Positions 33,216 to 41,721 of a stretch of DNA of 47,500 nt are shown here, piece after piece. The notes below the pieces were generated by a model. It saw nothing but the letters and a program-made list of their open reading frames with translations, was not told the DNA's origin and searched no databases. The stretch comes from Bacillota bacterium. Lineage in GTDB: Bacteria; Bacillota; Sulfobacillia; JAJZYS01; JAJYTV01. The stretch lies in assembly GCA_021793645.1 (NCBI GenBank), contig JAJYSJ010000018.1, forward strand, positions 1-47,500. The letters run 5' to 3'. Made by a program: the position numbers and the translations under genes. How positions within the stretch are numbered: position 1 is the stretch's first letter; each line of letters opens with the position of its first letter.

Positions 33216-34949
33216 GTGCGCCGCGAAATATTGGTCAACGTCGAGCCGCTCGAGACACGTGCAGCGATTCTCGAGGATGGCGAACTCGTCGAACTTTTGG
33301 TCGAGCGTCCGATCCATCAGCGCGCGGTCGGCAATATCTTCAAGGGCCGGGTGGAGAACGTCCTTCCGGGGATGGAGGCTGCCTTCGTTGCGATCGGCTT
33401 GGAGAAGAACGCGTTTCTCCACGTCGGCGACGCAGGCGCCCTCTACGACGAAGATGACGGGATCGAGGAACAGCAGCAGCAGCAGCGCCGCAAGTTCGTC
33501 AACATTGACGATGTGGTGCGCTCGAAGCAGGAGATCATGGTGCAGGTCGTCAAGGAGGCGATCGGCACGAAGGGCGCCCGGGTGACGACGAACGTCAGCC
33601 TGCCGGGCCGGTACATCGTGCTCACGCCAATGAACGACTTCATCGGCGTCTCTCGCCGCATTACCGACGAGAAGGAACGCGCCCGCCTGAAGGCCTTCGC
33701 CGAATCGTCAAAGCCGGAAGGCGCCGGCGTGATCGTCCGCACCGTCGCGGAGGGCCGTCCGGAGGCGGAGCTTCAGCAGGACATGGAGTTTCTGAAGCGG
33801 CTGTGGAGCCGCATCCAGAGGCGTGCACAGGTGATGAACGCACCTGCGGTGCTTCATAAGGACATCGGCCTCACCTTTCGCATCGTCCGCGACATGCTCA
33901 CCGATGAGGTAGAGCATGTCTGGATCGACAACAAGGAGGAGTACGAGCGGGTCGTGGAGCTTGCCGACACGATGTCGACGGACTTGCGCCAGCGCATCCG
34001 CCTGTGGCCGAACAAGAGCGCGAGCCTCTTTGACGCGTTCAACCTCGAGCCGGAGATCGAGAAGGCGATACGGCGCAAGGTCTGGCTGCACTGCGGCGGC
34101 TATCTCGTGATCGACCAGACGGAGGCCCTCACGGTCGTCGACGTGAACACCGGCAAGTTCGTCGGCAACCGCAACCTCGCCGAGACGGTCCTGCGGGCGA
34201 ATCTCGAGGCCGCCGAGGAAATCGCGCGCCAGGTGCGCCTGCGGGACCTCGCGGGGATCATCATCGTCGACTTCATCGACATGGACCGTCCCGAGGACCG
34301 GCAAAAGGTGCTGACGACGCTGGAGGAGGCGGTGCGGCACGACCGCACGAAGGTGCACATCCTCGGCCTCACTCAGCTCGGGCTTGTTGAGATGACGCGC
34401 AAGAAGGTCGGGCATGGGCTCGAGGGCATGCTTTTGCGCACCTGCCCCGACTGCGAGGGGCGCGGGCGTGTGCTTTCCGAGGAGACGATGGCGCAGAAGG
34501 TGCGCCGCGACATCCGTGCGCTTCTCCGCAAGGAGCAGGCAGAGGCCGTGCTCGTCGAGGTGAACCCGGCCGTTGCGGCGCTTCTCATCGGCACAGGCGG
34601 CGCGCACCTGCGGGAATTCGAGAAGGAGCTCGGGCGCTCAGTCTATGTGCGCGGCTCGGAGGAGTTGCGCATCGAGACGATGCGCATGCCGGCCATCGGC
34701 TCCCGCGAGGAGGTCGAGCGCCAGGCCCGACCTGTGCAGCCGGGCCAGGAGATCGAACTGCGGATCGAGGAGCAGCACCAGTCCAACCCCGACGACGGCA
34801 TCGCGCGCCTGGAGGGCTACGTCATCGACGTGCAGGGCGCGGGGCGGCTTGTGGGCGAACGGGTCAAGGTGCACGTGACGGGCGCCTTCCGCACCTTTGC
34901 GCGGGCGCGGGTCGTGCGCCAGAAGGGCGAAGTGCCGTCGGCGACCTAA
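33216..34949 (+). CDS. rng: Ribonuclease E/G family protein (RNase G)
   Basis: Endoribonuclease of rRNA maturation and mRNA decay. An N-terminal S1-like domain (GNIFKGRVENVLPGMEAAFV) contains a five-Gln run and an acidic stretch. The catalytic Mg ligands are Asp309 (VVDVNTG) and Asp352 (IIVDFIDM), and the zinc link is Cys410/Cys413 (CPDCEGRG). A C-terminal part (about 500-570) looks like a TRAM-type beta domain (GQEIELRIEE, GYVIDVQGAG), longer than E. coli RNase G. Length is 577 aa. GTG 33216 has only a distant GGGAG. Confidence 0.94.
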   Translation: MRREILVNVEPLETRAAILEDGELVELLVERPIHQRAVGNIFKGRVENVLPGMEAAFVAIGLEKNAFLHVGDAGALYDEDDGIEEQQQQQRRKFVNIDDVVRSKQEIMVQVVKEAIGTKGARVTTNVSLPGRYIVLTPMNDFIGVSRRITDEKERARLKAFAESSKPEGAGVIVRTVAEGRPEAELQQDMEFLKRLWSRIQRRAQVMNAPAVLHKDIGLTFRIVRDMLTDEVEHVWIDNKEEYERVVELADTMSTDLRQRIRLWPNKSASLFDAFNLEPEIEKAIRRKVWLHCGGYLVIDQTEALTVVDVNTGKFVGNRNLAETVLRANLEAAEEIARQVRLRDLAGIIIVDFIDMDRPEDRQKVLTTLEEAVRHDRTKVHILGLTQLGLVEMTRKKVGHGLEGMLLRTCPDCEGRGRVLSEETMAQKVRRDIRALLRKEQAEAVLVEVNPAVAALLIGTGGAHLREFEKELGRSVYVRGSEELRIETMRMPAIGSREEVERQARPVQPGQEIELRIEEQHQSNPDDGIARLEGYVIDVQGAGRLVGERVKVHVTGAFRTFARARVVRQKGEVPSAT

Positions 34950-35066
34950 CATCGTGGTGTGCCGTCTTCGGCCTTGCCCTCTAGATCGACCGTTCGTACT
35001 GCTGGAGGAAAGGTATTTCAAAGAGCCCGGCTCACCGAATGAACGCGACCGGCAGCACGGCGTTCA

Positions 35067-35095
35067 TTGACGCATTGGGGCGCAGCCAGTACAAT
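35067..35095 (+). promoter_or_regulatory. Sigma-A promoter of the rplU operon
   Basis: TTGACG, 17-nt spacer, TACAAT. The start near 35102 gives a 75-nt leader, where Bacillota often place an L21-binding leader; I see GC-rich complementarity but cannot confirm the fold. Confidence 0.8.
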
Positions 35096-35176
35096 CAACT
35101 TTGTCTGTAAGCCGCTCGCGATCGGTTTCAAGTCGCCCTCGGGCGCACCGGACGCGGCGTGTCTGGAGGGTTTGCG

Positions 35177-35488
35177 ATGTACGCAGTAGTGGAGACCGGC
35201 GGAAAGCAGTACCGCATTGCGCCGGGCGACGTGATCCGCGTCGAGAAGGTCGGCGCGCCGGGCGAGGAGATCGAGTTCTCCCAGGTTCTCATGCTGGTGC
35301 GCGACGACGGCACGGTGATGGTTGGCAACCCAACCGTCGACGGGGTCAAGGTGAAGGCATCCGTCATGGCGCACGGCAAGGCGAAGAAGATCCACGTCTT
35401 CAAGTACAAGCCCAAGGTCAACTACCGCAGGCGCTACGGGCACCGTCAGCCGTACGCCGAGGTTCGTATCGAAGCGATCGAGGGGTGA
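35177..35488 (+). CDS. rplU: 50S ribosomal protein L21
   Basis: Binds 23S rRNA in the large subunit. Start MYAVVETGGKQYR and the C-terminal YKPKVNYRRRYGHRQP are L21 signatures. Length is 103 aa, normal. ATG 35177 is 7 nt after TGGAGGG. Overlaps prp by GTGA. Confidence 0.98.
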   Translation: MYAVVETGGKQYRIAPGDVIRVEKVGAPGEEIEFSQVLMLVRDDGTVMVGNPTVDGVKVKASVMAHGKAKKIHVFKYKPKVNYRRRYGHRQPYAEVRIEAIEG

Positions 35489-35802
35489 TTCGCGCCGAGG
35501 TCCGTAGGCGCGGGGGCGAGATTCGCTACCTGCGCGTGCGGGGTCACGCGGATGCCGGCCCCTACGGCCACGACCTCGTCTGCGCTGCCGTTTCGGCGGT
35601 TGTGCAGACCGCTCTGCTGGGGCTTCGGGAGATCGATCCCACGGCCGCACGGGGCGAGATCCTCGAAGGGGACGTGCGTTGGCAGGGAAGCGCGGGCCCG
35701 GCAGGGCAGGCCATCCTGGCCGCCTGCGTCGTGGGGCTGCGCGACATCGCGCGATCGCATTCCGGGTCCCTCTCACTGAGCGAGAAGGAGGAGTCATCAT
35801 GA
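35485..35802 (+). CDS. prp: Ribosomal-processing cysteine protease Prp (YsxB)
   Basis: Prp removes the N-terminal extension of L27 in Bacillota. The dyad is His21 (RGHADAG) and Cys33 ([11 protein letters not shown]). Length is 105 aa, normal. It lies between rplU and rpmA with 4-nt overlaps on both sides (GTGA, ATGA), as in Staphylococcus and Bacillus. Its substrate site is present in the next gene. Confidence 0.95.
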   Translation: MIRAEVRRRGGEIRYLRVRGHADAGPYGHDLVCAAVSAVVQTALLGLREIDPTAARGEILEGDVRWQGSAGPAGQAILAACVVGLRDIARSHSGSLSLSEKEESS

Positions 35803-36065
35803 ATCTACAATTGTTCGCCCACAAGAAGGGCGGCGGGTCCTCGCGCAACGGCCGTGACTCGCAGCCGAAGCGCCTTGGCGTCAAGGCATACTCCGGCCAG
35901 ACCGTTCGCGCGGGCACGATCATCGTGCGCCAGCGCGGAACGCGCATGCGCCCGGGTGACAACGTCGGCGTAGGCCGCGACCACACGCTGTTCGCGCTTG
36001 CGGACGGAGTTGTTGCGTTCGAGATGCGCCGCGATCGTTCGGCAGTCTCAATCCGGCCGCTGTAA
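35799..36065 (+). CDS. rpmA: 50S ribosomal protein L27 with Prp-cleavable N-terminus
   Basis: L27 reaches the peptidyl transferase centre. The product starts [15 protein letters not shown]: the NLQLF extension is cut by Prp after Phe6 to expose AHKKG, as known for Bacillota. Length is 88 aa. GGAGGAG precedes ATG 35799. Overlaps prp by 4 nt. Confidence 0.98.
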   Translation: MNLQLFAHKKGGGSSRNGRDSQPKRLGVKAYSGQTVRAGTIIVRQRGTRMRPGDNVGVGRDHTLFALADGVVAFEMRRDRSAVSIRPL

Positions 36066-36121
36066 GGACAGCAGCGCTTTGCGCAAGGCGGATGCCGCCC
36101 GCATGAAGGGAGGTGTCCGCC

Positions 36122-36544
36122 TTGCGTCGTGTCCGTAGCAGACCCGGGCCTGTGCAGGCGGCCTGGGTGGACGTGTACCGCGCGCTGCGGCATCGTACGC
36201 TGAACCGCCTGCAAGTAGCGCACGGCTGGGCACAGTTAGGAGAGGGAGATGCGGCGCGCGAGGCGCTCGAGGAGTACCTCCTCGAGGAGCAGCGCCTCTC
36301 CGCGCTGCTCTCATCTGCCAGCGGGCGTCAGCAGCGCGCCCTGCTGACGCTGCTCGCGCATTGCGAGCGGAAGGGTCGGCCTGTGCGGCTGACTGGCACG
36401 GCGCAGACACTAGGACCGGCCGCCATCGCGGACATGCTTGGCGACTTGCAGCGGGCCGTGCGCAGTGGAGACGGGGCGCCGATCGAGATCGCACTCGCAG
36501 GTGGTGCCGTGCGTGTTCTGCTACACGGAGTAGGGGGCAGCTGA
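36122..36544 (+). CDS. spo0B: Spo0B-like phosphotransferase
   Basis: Spo0B passes phosphate from Spo0F to Spo0A in the sporulation phosphorelay. The helical-hairpin motif YRALRHRTLNRLQVAHGW has the His-x3-Asn-x-Leu-Gln pattern, with His24 the likely phospho-site. A short C-terminal part, rich in Gly/Ala, lacks a clear ATP-binding motif. Length is 140 aa, shorter than Bacillus (about 190). TTG 36122 is 8 nt after AAGGGAGG. Its place between rpmA and obg is the Bacillus place of spo0B, which is much of the evidence. Confidence 0.75.
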   Translation: MRRVRSRPGPVQAAWVDVYRALRHRTLNRLQVAHGWAQLGEGDAAREALEEYLLEEQRLSALLSSASGRQQRALLTLLAHCERKGRPVRLTGTAQTLGPAAIADMLGDLQRAVRSGDGAPIEIALAGGAVRVLLHGVGGS

Positions 36545-36545
36545 T

Positions 36546-37805
36546 TTGTTCGTTGACGAGGCCCGCGTTCACCTTAAAGCCGGTGATGGCGGCAGCGGCG
36601 CAGTGTCCTTTCGACGGGAGAAGTATGTGCCGCGCGGCGGCCCCGACGGTGGCGACGGCGGGCACGGCGGCGACATCATCTTCCGCGTGGACCCCGGCGA
36701 GCGGACGCTTTCGGCGTATCGCGGCCGCCACCACTACAAGGCGCAGACGGGCGGCGGCGGCACTGGCGCGCTGCGCCATGGCGCGGACGGCGAGGACATC
36801 GTGCTGACGGTGCCCGCGGGAACCGTGATTCGGCGCGAAGACGGCTCTGTCGTACGCGACTTGCGTGGTCCAGGTGAGAGTGTGCTGGCCGCGCGCGGTG
36901 GACGGGGCGGACGCGGCAACGCGCGCTTCACCTCCTCCCGCGAGCACGTGCCGCGCATCGCCGAGCAGGGCGAGCCAGGTGAAGAGGGCTGGTTCACGCT
37001 CGAGCTGCGGCTCGTCGCCGATGTCGGCTTCCTCGGGTTCCCGAACGCCGGGAAGTCGACCCTCCTGCGTCGGCTCACGAACGCGCGGCCAAAGGTTGGC
37101 GACTATCCGTTCACGACGCTCGAGCCGGAGCTCGGGATCGCGGAGCGCGACGGCGCAGGCCTCGTGCTCGCGGACCTTCCTGGTCTCATCGAGGGCGCCC
37201 ACAAGGGACGCGGCCTCGGTCATCACTTCCTGCGTCACGCGAGCCGGTGCAGGGCCTACGTGCAGGTCGTAGACACGAGTGACAAGGATGCGCTCGCCGC
37301 GTACCGCGCGGTGCGCGACGAGCTATCGCTCTATGACGTGGAACTCGCGGCGCGGCCCTTCCTTGTCGCGCTGAACAAGATCGATCTGCCCGAGGCCCGA
37401 GAGGCGCTCCCGACGCTCGAGACGGCGCTGGCGGCGGAAGGCGTCGAGTACGTCGCCATCTCCGCAGGCAGCGGCGAGGGGCTTGCGGAGCTTTCGGACC
37501 AGATCTGGCGCCTTGCGCAGTCGGCGCCTGTGCAGGAGCCGCTGCCATCGGAGACGAAGGAGCGCGTCGATCCGACCGCCTTCCGCGTCGTGCCGGAAGG
37601 CGACGGGTATCGTGTCGAAGGAGTGACGGTGGAGCGCCGCGTGGCGATGACCGACCTGGGCAATGACTCAGCCGTGCGCAGCCTGCAGCGCTACCTGCGC
37701 CGCAAAGGCGTCGAAGAGGCGCTCCGCCGAGAGGGAGCCAAGCCTGGGGACACCGTGCACATCCGTGAGCTCGAGTTCGACTTCCTTGACGATGCGGACC
37801 GCTAG
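36546..37805 (+). CDS. obg: GTPase Obg/CgtA
   Basis: Large-subunit assembly GTPase, also tied to sporulation and stress. Gly-rich Obg fold (1-155: GDGGSGAVSFRREKYVP, GGDGGHGGD), G1 GFPNAGKS (164-171), switch TTLEPELG, G3 DLPGLIEGA, G4 NKID, and a C-terminal OCT domain (about 340-419). Length is 419 aa, normal. TTG 36546 follows the Spo0B-like stop at once, with AGGGGG upstream. Confidence 0.97.
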   Translation: MFVDEARVHLKAGDGGSGAVSFRREKYVPRGGPDGGDGGHGGDIIFRVDPGERTLSAYRGRHHYKAQTGGGGTGALRHGADGEDIVLTVPAGTVIRREDGSVVRDLRGPGESVLAARGGRGGRGNARFTSSREHVPRIAEQGEPGEEGWFTLELRLVADVGFLGFPNAGKSTLLRRLTNARPKVGDYPFTTLEPELGIAERDGAGLVLADLPGLIEGAHKGRGLGHHFLRHASRCRAYVQVVDTSDKDALAAYRAVRDELSLYDVELAARPFLVALNKIDLPEAREALPTLETALAAEGVEYVAISAGSGEGLAELSDQIWRLAQSAPVQEPLPSETKERVDPTAFRVVPEGDGYRVEGVTVERRVAMTDLGNDSAVRSLQRYLRRKGVEEALRREGAKPGDTVHIRELEFDFLDDADR

Positions 37806-37840
37806 AGGATACGGGCGCGCCTGCGCCGAAGGAGCCGGCG

Positions 37841-38512
37841 ATGCAGGGCAGTAGAGCGATCGGCATTATGGGCGGTACATTTGATCCCATTCACTTCGGC
37901 CACCTGGTGGCTGCGGAGGCCGCACGCGCATGCTTCGGCCTGTCAGAGGTTGTCTTCGTGCCGTCGGGCAGTCCGCCGCACAAGGCGGACCGCTTCGTCA
38001 CGACGTCCGAGCACCGCTTCCTGATGACCGTGCTGGCGACCACGACGAACCCGTACTTTCGGGTTTCGCGCGTGGAGATCGACCGGCCGGGGCCATCCTA
38101 CACGGTTGACACGATCGAGGCGTTGCGGGCACAGGTGGAGCCGGATACAGCCATCTACTTCATCACGGGCGCAGATGCTGTGATGGAACTGATGACCTGG
38201 AACCGCCCCGAAGCCATCCTGCAGATGTGCGAATTGATCGCCGCGACCCGGCCTGGCTACCCGCCAGCCGACATTCGGCGGCTGCGCAAGGCGATTCCGG
38301 AGGCGAACGCGAAGCGCGTCCACACGATCGAAGTGCCGGCGCTGGCGATCTCTTCAAGCGATATTCGCGCGCGGGTCGCGCAGGGCAACCCGATCAAGTA
38401 CTTGGTTCCAGAGACGGTAGAGCATTACATCCTGAAGAGCGGCCTCTACGGCGGACCCTTCGCCGCTGGACACGCGGGCGCTGGGCCATTGTCCGGCTTC
38501 TGGCGACGCTAG
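37841..38512 (+). CDS. nadD: Nicotinate-nucleotide adenylyltransferase
   Basis: Adds AMP from ATP to nicotinate mononucleotide in NAD synthesis. The nucleotidyltransferase motif GGTFDPIHFGHL (11-22) has the T/HxGH signature (His18, His21), and the second motif ISSSDIR is near the C-terminus. Length is 223 aa; the last 15 or so residues (Gly/Ala rich) are an extension. ATG 37841 follows AAGGAG. Confidence 0.95.
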   Translation: MQGSRAIGIMGGTFDPIHFGHLVAAEAARACFGLSEVVFVPSGSPPHKADRFVTTSEHRFLMTVLATTTNPYFRVSRVEIDRPGPSYTVDTIEALRAQVEPDTAIYFITGADAVMELMTWNRPEAILQMCELIAATRPGYPPADIRRLRKAIPEANAKRVHTIEVPALAISSSDIRARVAQGNPIKYLVPETVEHYILKSGLYGGPFAAGHAGAGPLSGFWRR

Positions 38513-38537
38513 CGCCGCATTCCATGGGGGGATAGCA

Positions 38538-39089
38538 GTGGCGGAGAAGGATTGGCTCGCATTCTTGCACCAGACACTCACGCCCAATCGTGTGCAGCAT
38601 TCGCTCGGTGTGGCGGACACCGCGGCGTCGCTTGCGGAATTCTATGAAGAAGAGCCTGAGCGTGCCCGGCTCGCAGGCATCACGCACGATCTAGCGCGGG
38701 AGATGCGGCCAGCCGACATGCTTGCCGAGGCGTTGATGCGCAAACTACCGATGGAGCGCGTCGAGCGTCAGGCTCCGATCCTGTTGCACGGCCCGATCGA
38801 GGCTTCGCGTCTCGCGGAGGAAGGCTTGCACGACCCCGACATCCTGCAGGCGGTGCGTCTGCACACAACGGGTGCACCGGGCATGGCCAAGCTGGCGCAA
38901 ATCATCTTCATCGCCGACGCCATCGAGCCGGGAAGGGAGTATCCGGGGGTAGACGCGCTGCGCGAGGCGTCGCGCATGGGGCTCCGGACCGCCGTCGCGG
39001 CATGCCTCAAGACACAGCTCTCCCACCTTGTTGAGACGGGACAGCTCATTCACCCGCGCAGCGTCGCGACCTACAACAGCTTCATCTGA
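38538..39089 (+). CDS. yqeK: YqeK HD-domain hydrolase (Ap4A pyrophosphatase family)
   Basis: HD-fold phosphohydrolase; family members cleave diadenosine tetraphosphate symmetrically. Metal ligands: His21 (RVQHSLGV), His50-Asp51 (ITHDLA), further His in LLHGPIEA and RLHTTGAPG, and Asp in FIADAIEPGR. Length is 183 aa, normal. GTG 38538 follows GGGGGGATA. The order nadD-yqeK-rsfS is conserved in Bacillota. Confidence 0.94.
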   Translation: MAEKDWLAFLHQTLTPNRVQHSLGVADTAASLAEFYEEEPERARLAGITHDLAREMRPADMLAEALMRKLPMERVERQAPILLHGPIEASRLAEEGLHDPDILQAVRLHTTGAPGMAKLAQIIFIADAIEPGREYPGVDALREASRMGLRTAVAACLKTQLSHLVETGQLIHPRSVATYNSFI

Positions 39090-39102
39090 GGGGGAACGCA
39101 CG

Positions 39103-39462
39103 ATCGCACGCGAAGAGGAAAGCGCCCAAAGAGCGCGCCGCGCCGCCGAGATCTGCCAGGAGCGCAAGTGCCCCTATGTCATCGTCATCGACGTGAGGCA
39201 GCACACTCCGTTTGTCGACTATTTCGTCGTCTGCACGACCCAGAACAGGGTGCAATCCGAGGCGGTCGTCGATGCGCTCCGCGATGGGCTGCACGACTAT
39301 CACCACCGCGAGGGTGGGGAAGGCTCCGACTGGATCCTCGTCGATTTCCGCGATATTGCCGTTCACGTGATGCTGCCGGAGGCGCACCGCTTCTACGACC
39401 TGGAGCGCCTTTGGGGAGACGCGCCGCGCTTGCCGGTCGGAGAAGCGGCCCGCGTGACCTGA
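39103..39462 (+). CDS. rsfS: Ribosome silencing factor RsfS
   Basis: RsfS binds L14 and keeps subunits apart in poor growth. The family core AAEICQERKCPYVIVIDVR (shown from Ala), VDYFVVCTTQNRVQ and WILVDFRDIAVHVMLPE is intact, 119 aa in total. No ATG, GTG or TTG occurs at the right place. Seven nt after a strong GAGGGGG site there is ATC (39103), one base from ATG; the nearest in-frame TTG (39028) lies inside yqeK and would add 25 unrelated residues. The true start may be ATC, or the base may be wrong. Confidence 0.88.
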   Translation: MAREEESAQRARRAAEICQERKCPYVIVIDVRQHTPFVDYFVVCTTQNRVQSEAVVDALRDGLHDYHHREGGEGSDWILVDFRDIAVHVMLPEAHRFYDLERLWGDAPRLPVGEAARVT

Positions 39463-39494
39463 CGAGGCCACGAAACCGCTTGGCCATTCGTAAC

Positions 39495-39514
39495 GACTGA
39501 CTTGTCGTTCAGTC
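39495..39514 (+). promoter_or_regulatory. Possible TetR-type operator left before the efflux-pump remnant
   Basis: GACTGA (39495-39500) and TCAGTC (39509-39514) form an inverted repeat with an 8-nt spacer, like the GACTGAC...GTCAGTC operators of TetR repressors. AAAGGAGAA follows, but no start codon. It fits the former control region of the MFS gene. Confidence 0.4.
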
Positions 39515-39539
39515 AAAGGAGAAGGCGCCCGGCAGATAC

Positions 39540-39995
39540 CCGCGGCTCTTTCCCGCGAGATCGCTGACCTACGCATCCCCATTCGACCTTCCCGGATTCG
39601 TGCTGCTTGCGGCAGGACTCGCGCTCTTGGCCTTCGTAGCTTCTCAGGGCGTGCAGCAGGGGTGGCTCTCCGCGGCCGTGTGGCCCTACTGGTTGGCGAG
39701 CGCAGTCCTTCTGGCCGCATACGCCGTCTGGGCCGTGCGCCAAGCCCACCCGATCGTCGCTGTGCGGCTGATGCTGCCTTCTCAGCAGGCGATCGCCATG
39801 CTCCTTGTAGCGATCGTGTCCATCGAGACCTTCGCCCTGATCGTCGTCGTCCCGATGTACATGCAGCAGTTCCAGGGGCAGTCCGCCCTGGCGGCGGGCA
39901 TGGTGCTCTTTCCCCAGGGGCTGACGACGGGACTTGGGGCGCTGCTCGGTAACGCGCTGCCAAAGCGCCTTGGTGCGCGCGCAACTACAGTATGG
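39540..39995 (+). pseudogene. DHA2-type MFS efflux transporter, middle fragment
   Basis: From about SLTYASPFDLPGFVLLAAGL to ALPKRLGARATT the frame matches the centre of EmrB/QacA-like 14-span drug exporters (PMYMQQFQGQSALAAGMVLFPQG). The first half of the gene is missing: the frame opens after a stop near 39500 and has no start before GTG 39600. After about 39990 it runs into unrelated sequence and stops at 40061. The missing C-terminal part is found at 42596-43063. Confidence 0.82.
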
Positions 39996-40129
39996 TGTCA
40001 TTTACAGCTACGCAGTCTAGCCCGCTACCAGAGCGTACTTCAAGATTTTTTCGGGCTTTGAAACATAGACCACCGTACAGGTGCCCACCGCGATCGGCAG
40101 TATCACCCGCATTCTTGGGCGCAGAGACG

Positions 40130-40864
40130 CTACTGGACGTTCGCGTCTGGCAGTTCCTCACGGTCGCTGTCCCAATGTTCCAGCCAGCCGCCCACCGGCG
40201 AAAGTGTCCGGTGGGAAAGTGCCCAAAGGGCGTCCACGCGCTCTGCGATAGAGCGACTTGGATCAAGTGCGTCGCGCGCGAGCGCGGCGCTGCTCTCGTC
40301 CCAACAACTGAGGTCTTTGAGCAGGTACTTCTGCTGCGGCAGCCAGCGCCGGTTGAGTCTGTAGTGACCGACGAGCGCGGAGAGAACGCCTTGCCCCGTC
40401 AGCCACTCTGCGCTGCGCGGATCGTCATCTTGTAAGTCCTGTACGTCCTTCACGACATCGCAAAGCGCGTAGCGCCACAGTGCGGTCCACTTGGGATCGG
40501 CCGGAGGCGGTCCCGCCCGCCAGATCCGGCTAGCCTCCGCTTGCAGTTCGGCCACCTGTCCTGTCGAATCTTCCACAATCAGACCATGAGCGAACATATC
40601 GATGGTGGCAGGATGCTCCCACAGTTTGAACTCCTTACGCACTTGAGAGACCGGGTTGATGAGGAGTTCCACCTCATTGCCACCGACACTCAGGACGCGC
40701 CTCTGGCGCCATGTGGCGTCGATCAGCACGAAGAAGTCCCAATCGCTCAATGGGTGGGGCGTTCCGTAGGCTCGAGATCCGACGAGCAAGACACCGATGA
40801 GTCGCTCGCCAAACTCCCCTCGCAGCGCCTGAACTGTGCTCCGTTGTGCCGCATCCTTATCCAT
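40130..40864 (-). CDS. Nucleotidyltransferase-domain protein, specificity unknown
   Basis: A polymerase-beta-fold nucleotidyltransferase: Gly29-Ser30 and the metal Asp pair Asp41/Asp43 are in LVGSRAYGTPHPLSDWDFF. A helical C-terminal domain follows, with LTGQGVLSALVGHYRLN. The plan recalls aminoglycoside nucleotidyltransferases, but resistance cannot be inferred. Length is 244 aa. ATG 40864 has GGAGAGGG 7 nt upstream. It is complete and sits on the foreign block that splits the MFS gene. Confidence 0.78.
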   Translation of the reverse strand: MDKDAAQRSTVQALRGEFGERLIGVLLVGSRAYGTPHPLSDWDFFVLIDATWRQRRVLSVGGNEVELLINPVSQVRKEFKLWEHPATIDMFAHGLIVEDSTGQVAELQAEASRIWRAGPPPADPKWTALWRYALCDVVKDVQDLQDDDPRSAEWLTGQGVLSALVGHYRLNRRWLPQQKYLLKDLSCWDESSAALARDALDPSRSIAERVDALWALSHRTLSPVGGWLEHWDSDREELPDANVQ

Positions 40865-41017
40865 CTCATCGCCCTCTCCAAGTCGAATGGCCAAGGCTTC
40901 GCAGGCAAGTGGACGAGGAGCGTGGAGAGTTATGCCCAGTGGCCCGCGCCGAAAGAGGTTCCCGAATCTCCGTCCACCCGATATGCGCACACACGGACAA
41001 CTGCGTGGCTGCACGGG

Positions 41018-41375
41018 TCAGTCGGCGATCCGCTGCTCTTCGAAGGCAATAAGTTCAGGCAATGCTGCCGCGAGTTGAGGCACAAACGTGGTAGCCGTTC
41101 GCCAGACGCGGTCGAGATTCACGTTCGTGTAGTCGTGGACGAGAATGTTCCTCATGTTCGCCATCCGTCGCCATGGATGCTGGGCCTGCCGCTCGCGGCA
41201 GGCGGGGCTCAGGCGGCTTGCAACCTCACCGATGACGGCAATCTGGCGAATCACGGCATCCTGCTTCTGCTCGTCGTCCATGGGTCGCCTCCTGAAGATA
41301 ACGTGCGATCTTGGAACATGCTCTTAGCATGTCCTTTAGAAGCTCAACGTCCGTACGATCAGCTCGGTGCGACAT
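41018..41375 (-). pseudogene. HepT-like HEPN toxin (DUF86), frameshifted
   Basis: HepT is the HEPN toxin of MNT/HepT pairs. The C-terminal part (QDAVIRQIAVIGEV ... MRNILVHDYTNV) holds the RNxxxH/Y site. The N-terminal part (SHRADRTDVELLKDML ... KIARYLQEATHG) starts at ATG 41375, overlapping the MNT stop as usual, but is in another frame and ends at 41226. The break is near 41280. The rear part has its own start (ATG 41281) 6 nt after CAGGAGG, so an N-truncated product of 87 aa could still be made. Confidence 0.8.
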
Positions 41376-41697
41376 AGATGACCCGCCTTGTGGAGAGTAT
41401 CTCGCCCCGCAGGAACGGCTTGATGCAATCCTTCTCGACGAGGTCCACGCTGCGGCCGAGGAGATCTTCTAGGTCGCACTTCAGGCCAGCCAAGTCGAGA
41501 AGCGTAATATCCGCGTCCGCAGCGAACTCGACGAGCACGTCGACGTCGCTTCGTGCGCTGAAGTCATCGCGGAGCACAGATCCGAAGAGAGAGAGCTCCC
41601 GGACCCCATACTCCCCACAAAGGCGGGAAACGCCCTCTGTGGGGATCGGCATGCGCGGCGCAACCACTTCGGGCCGAGAGGCAGAGCCAGTCGACAT
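41359..41697 (-). CDS. mntA: MNT-domain nucleotidyltransferase antitoxin
   Basis: Small polymerase-beta-type protein of MNT/HepT modules, which neutralises HepT by AMPylating its Tyr in tested systems. The active site is LFGSVLRDDFSARSDVDVLV: Gly39-Ser40, Asp51, Asp53. Length is 112 aa. ATG 41697 follows GGGAGGGAT. The stop overlaps the hepT start by 17 nt. It looks intact although its toxin partner is frameshifted. Confidence 0.85.
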   Translation of the reverse strand: MSTGSASRPEVVAPRMPIPTEGVSRLCGEYGVRELSLFGSVLRDDFSARSDVDVLVEFAADADITLLDLAGLKCDLEDLLGRSVDLVEKDCIKPFLRGEILSTRRVIYVAPS

Positions 41698-41721
41698 GTC
41701 AATCCCTCCCTGCGTACTCAC

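Noticed and set aside
39996-40129. Short minus-strand frame (40017-40112) with a plausible C-terminal tail
   Set aside because: Only 31 codons, no ribosome-binding site and no known family; it may be debris from the junction.
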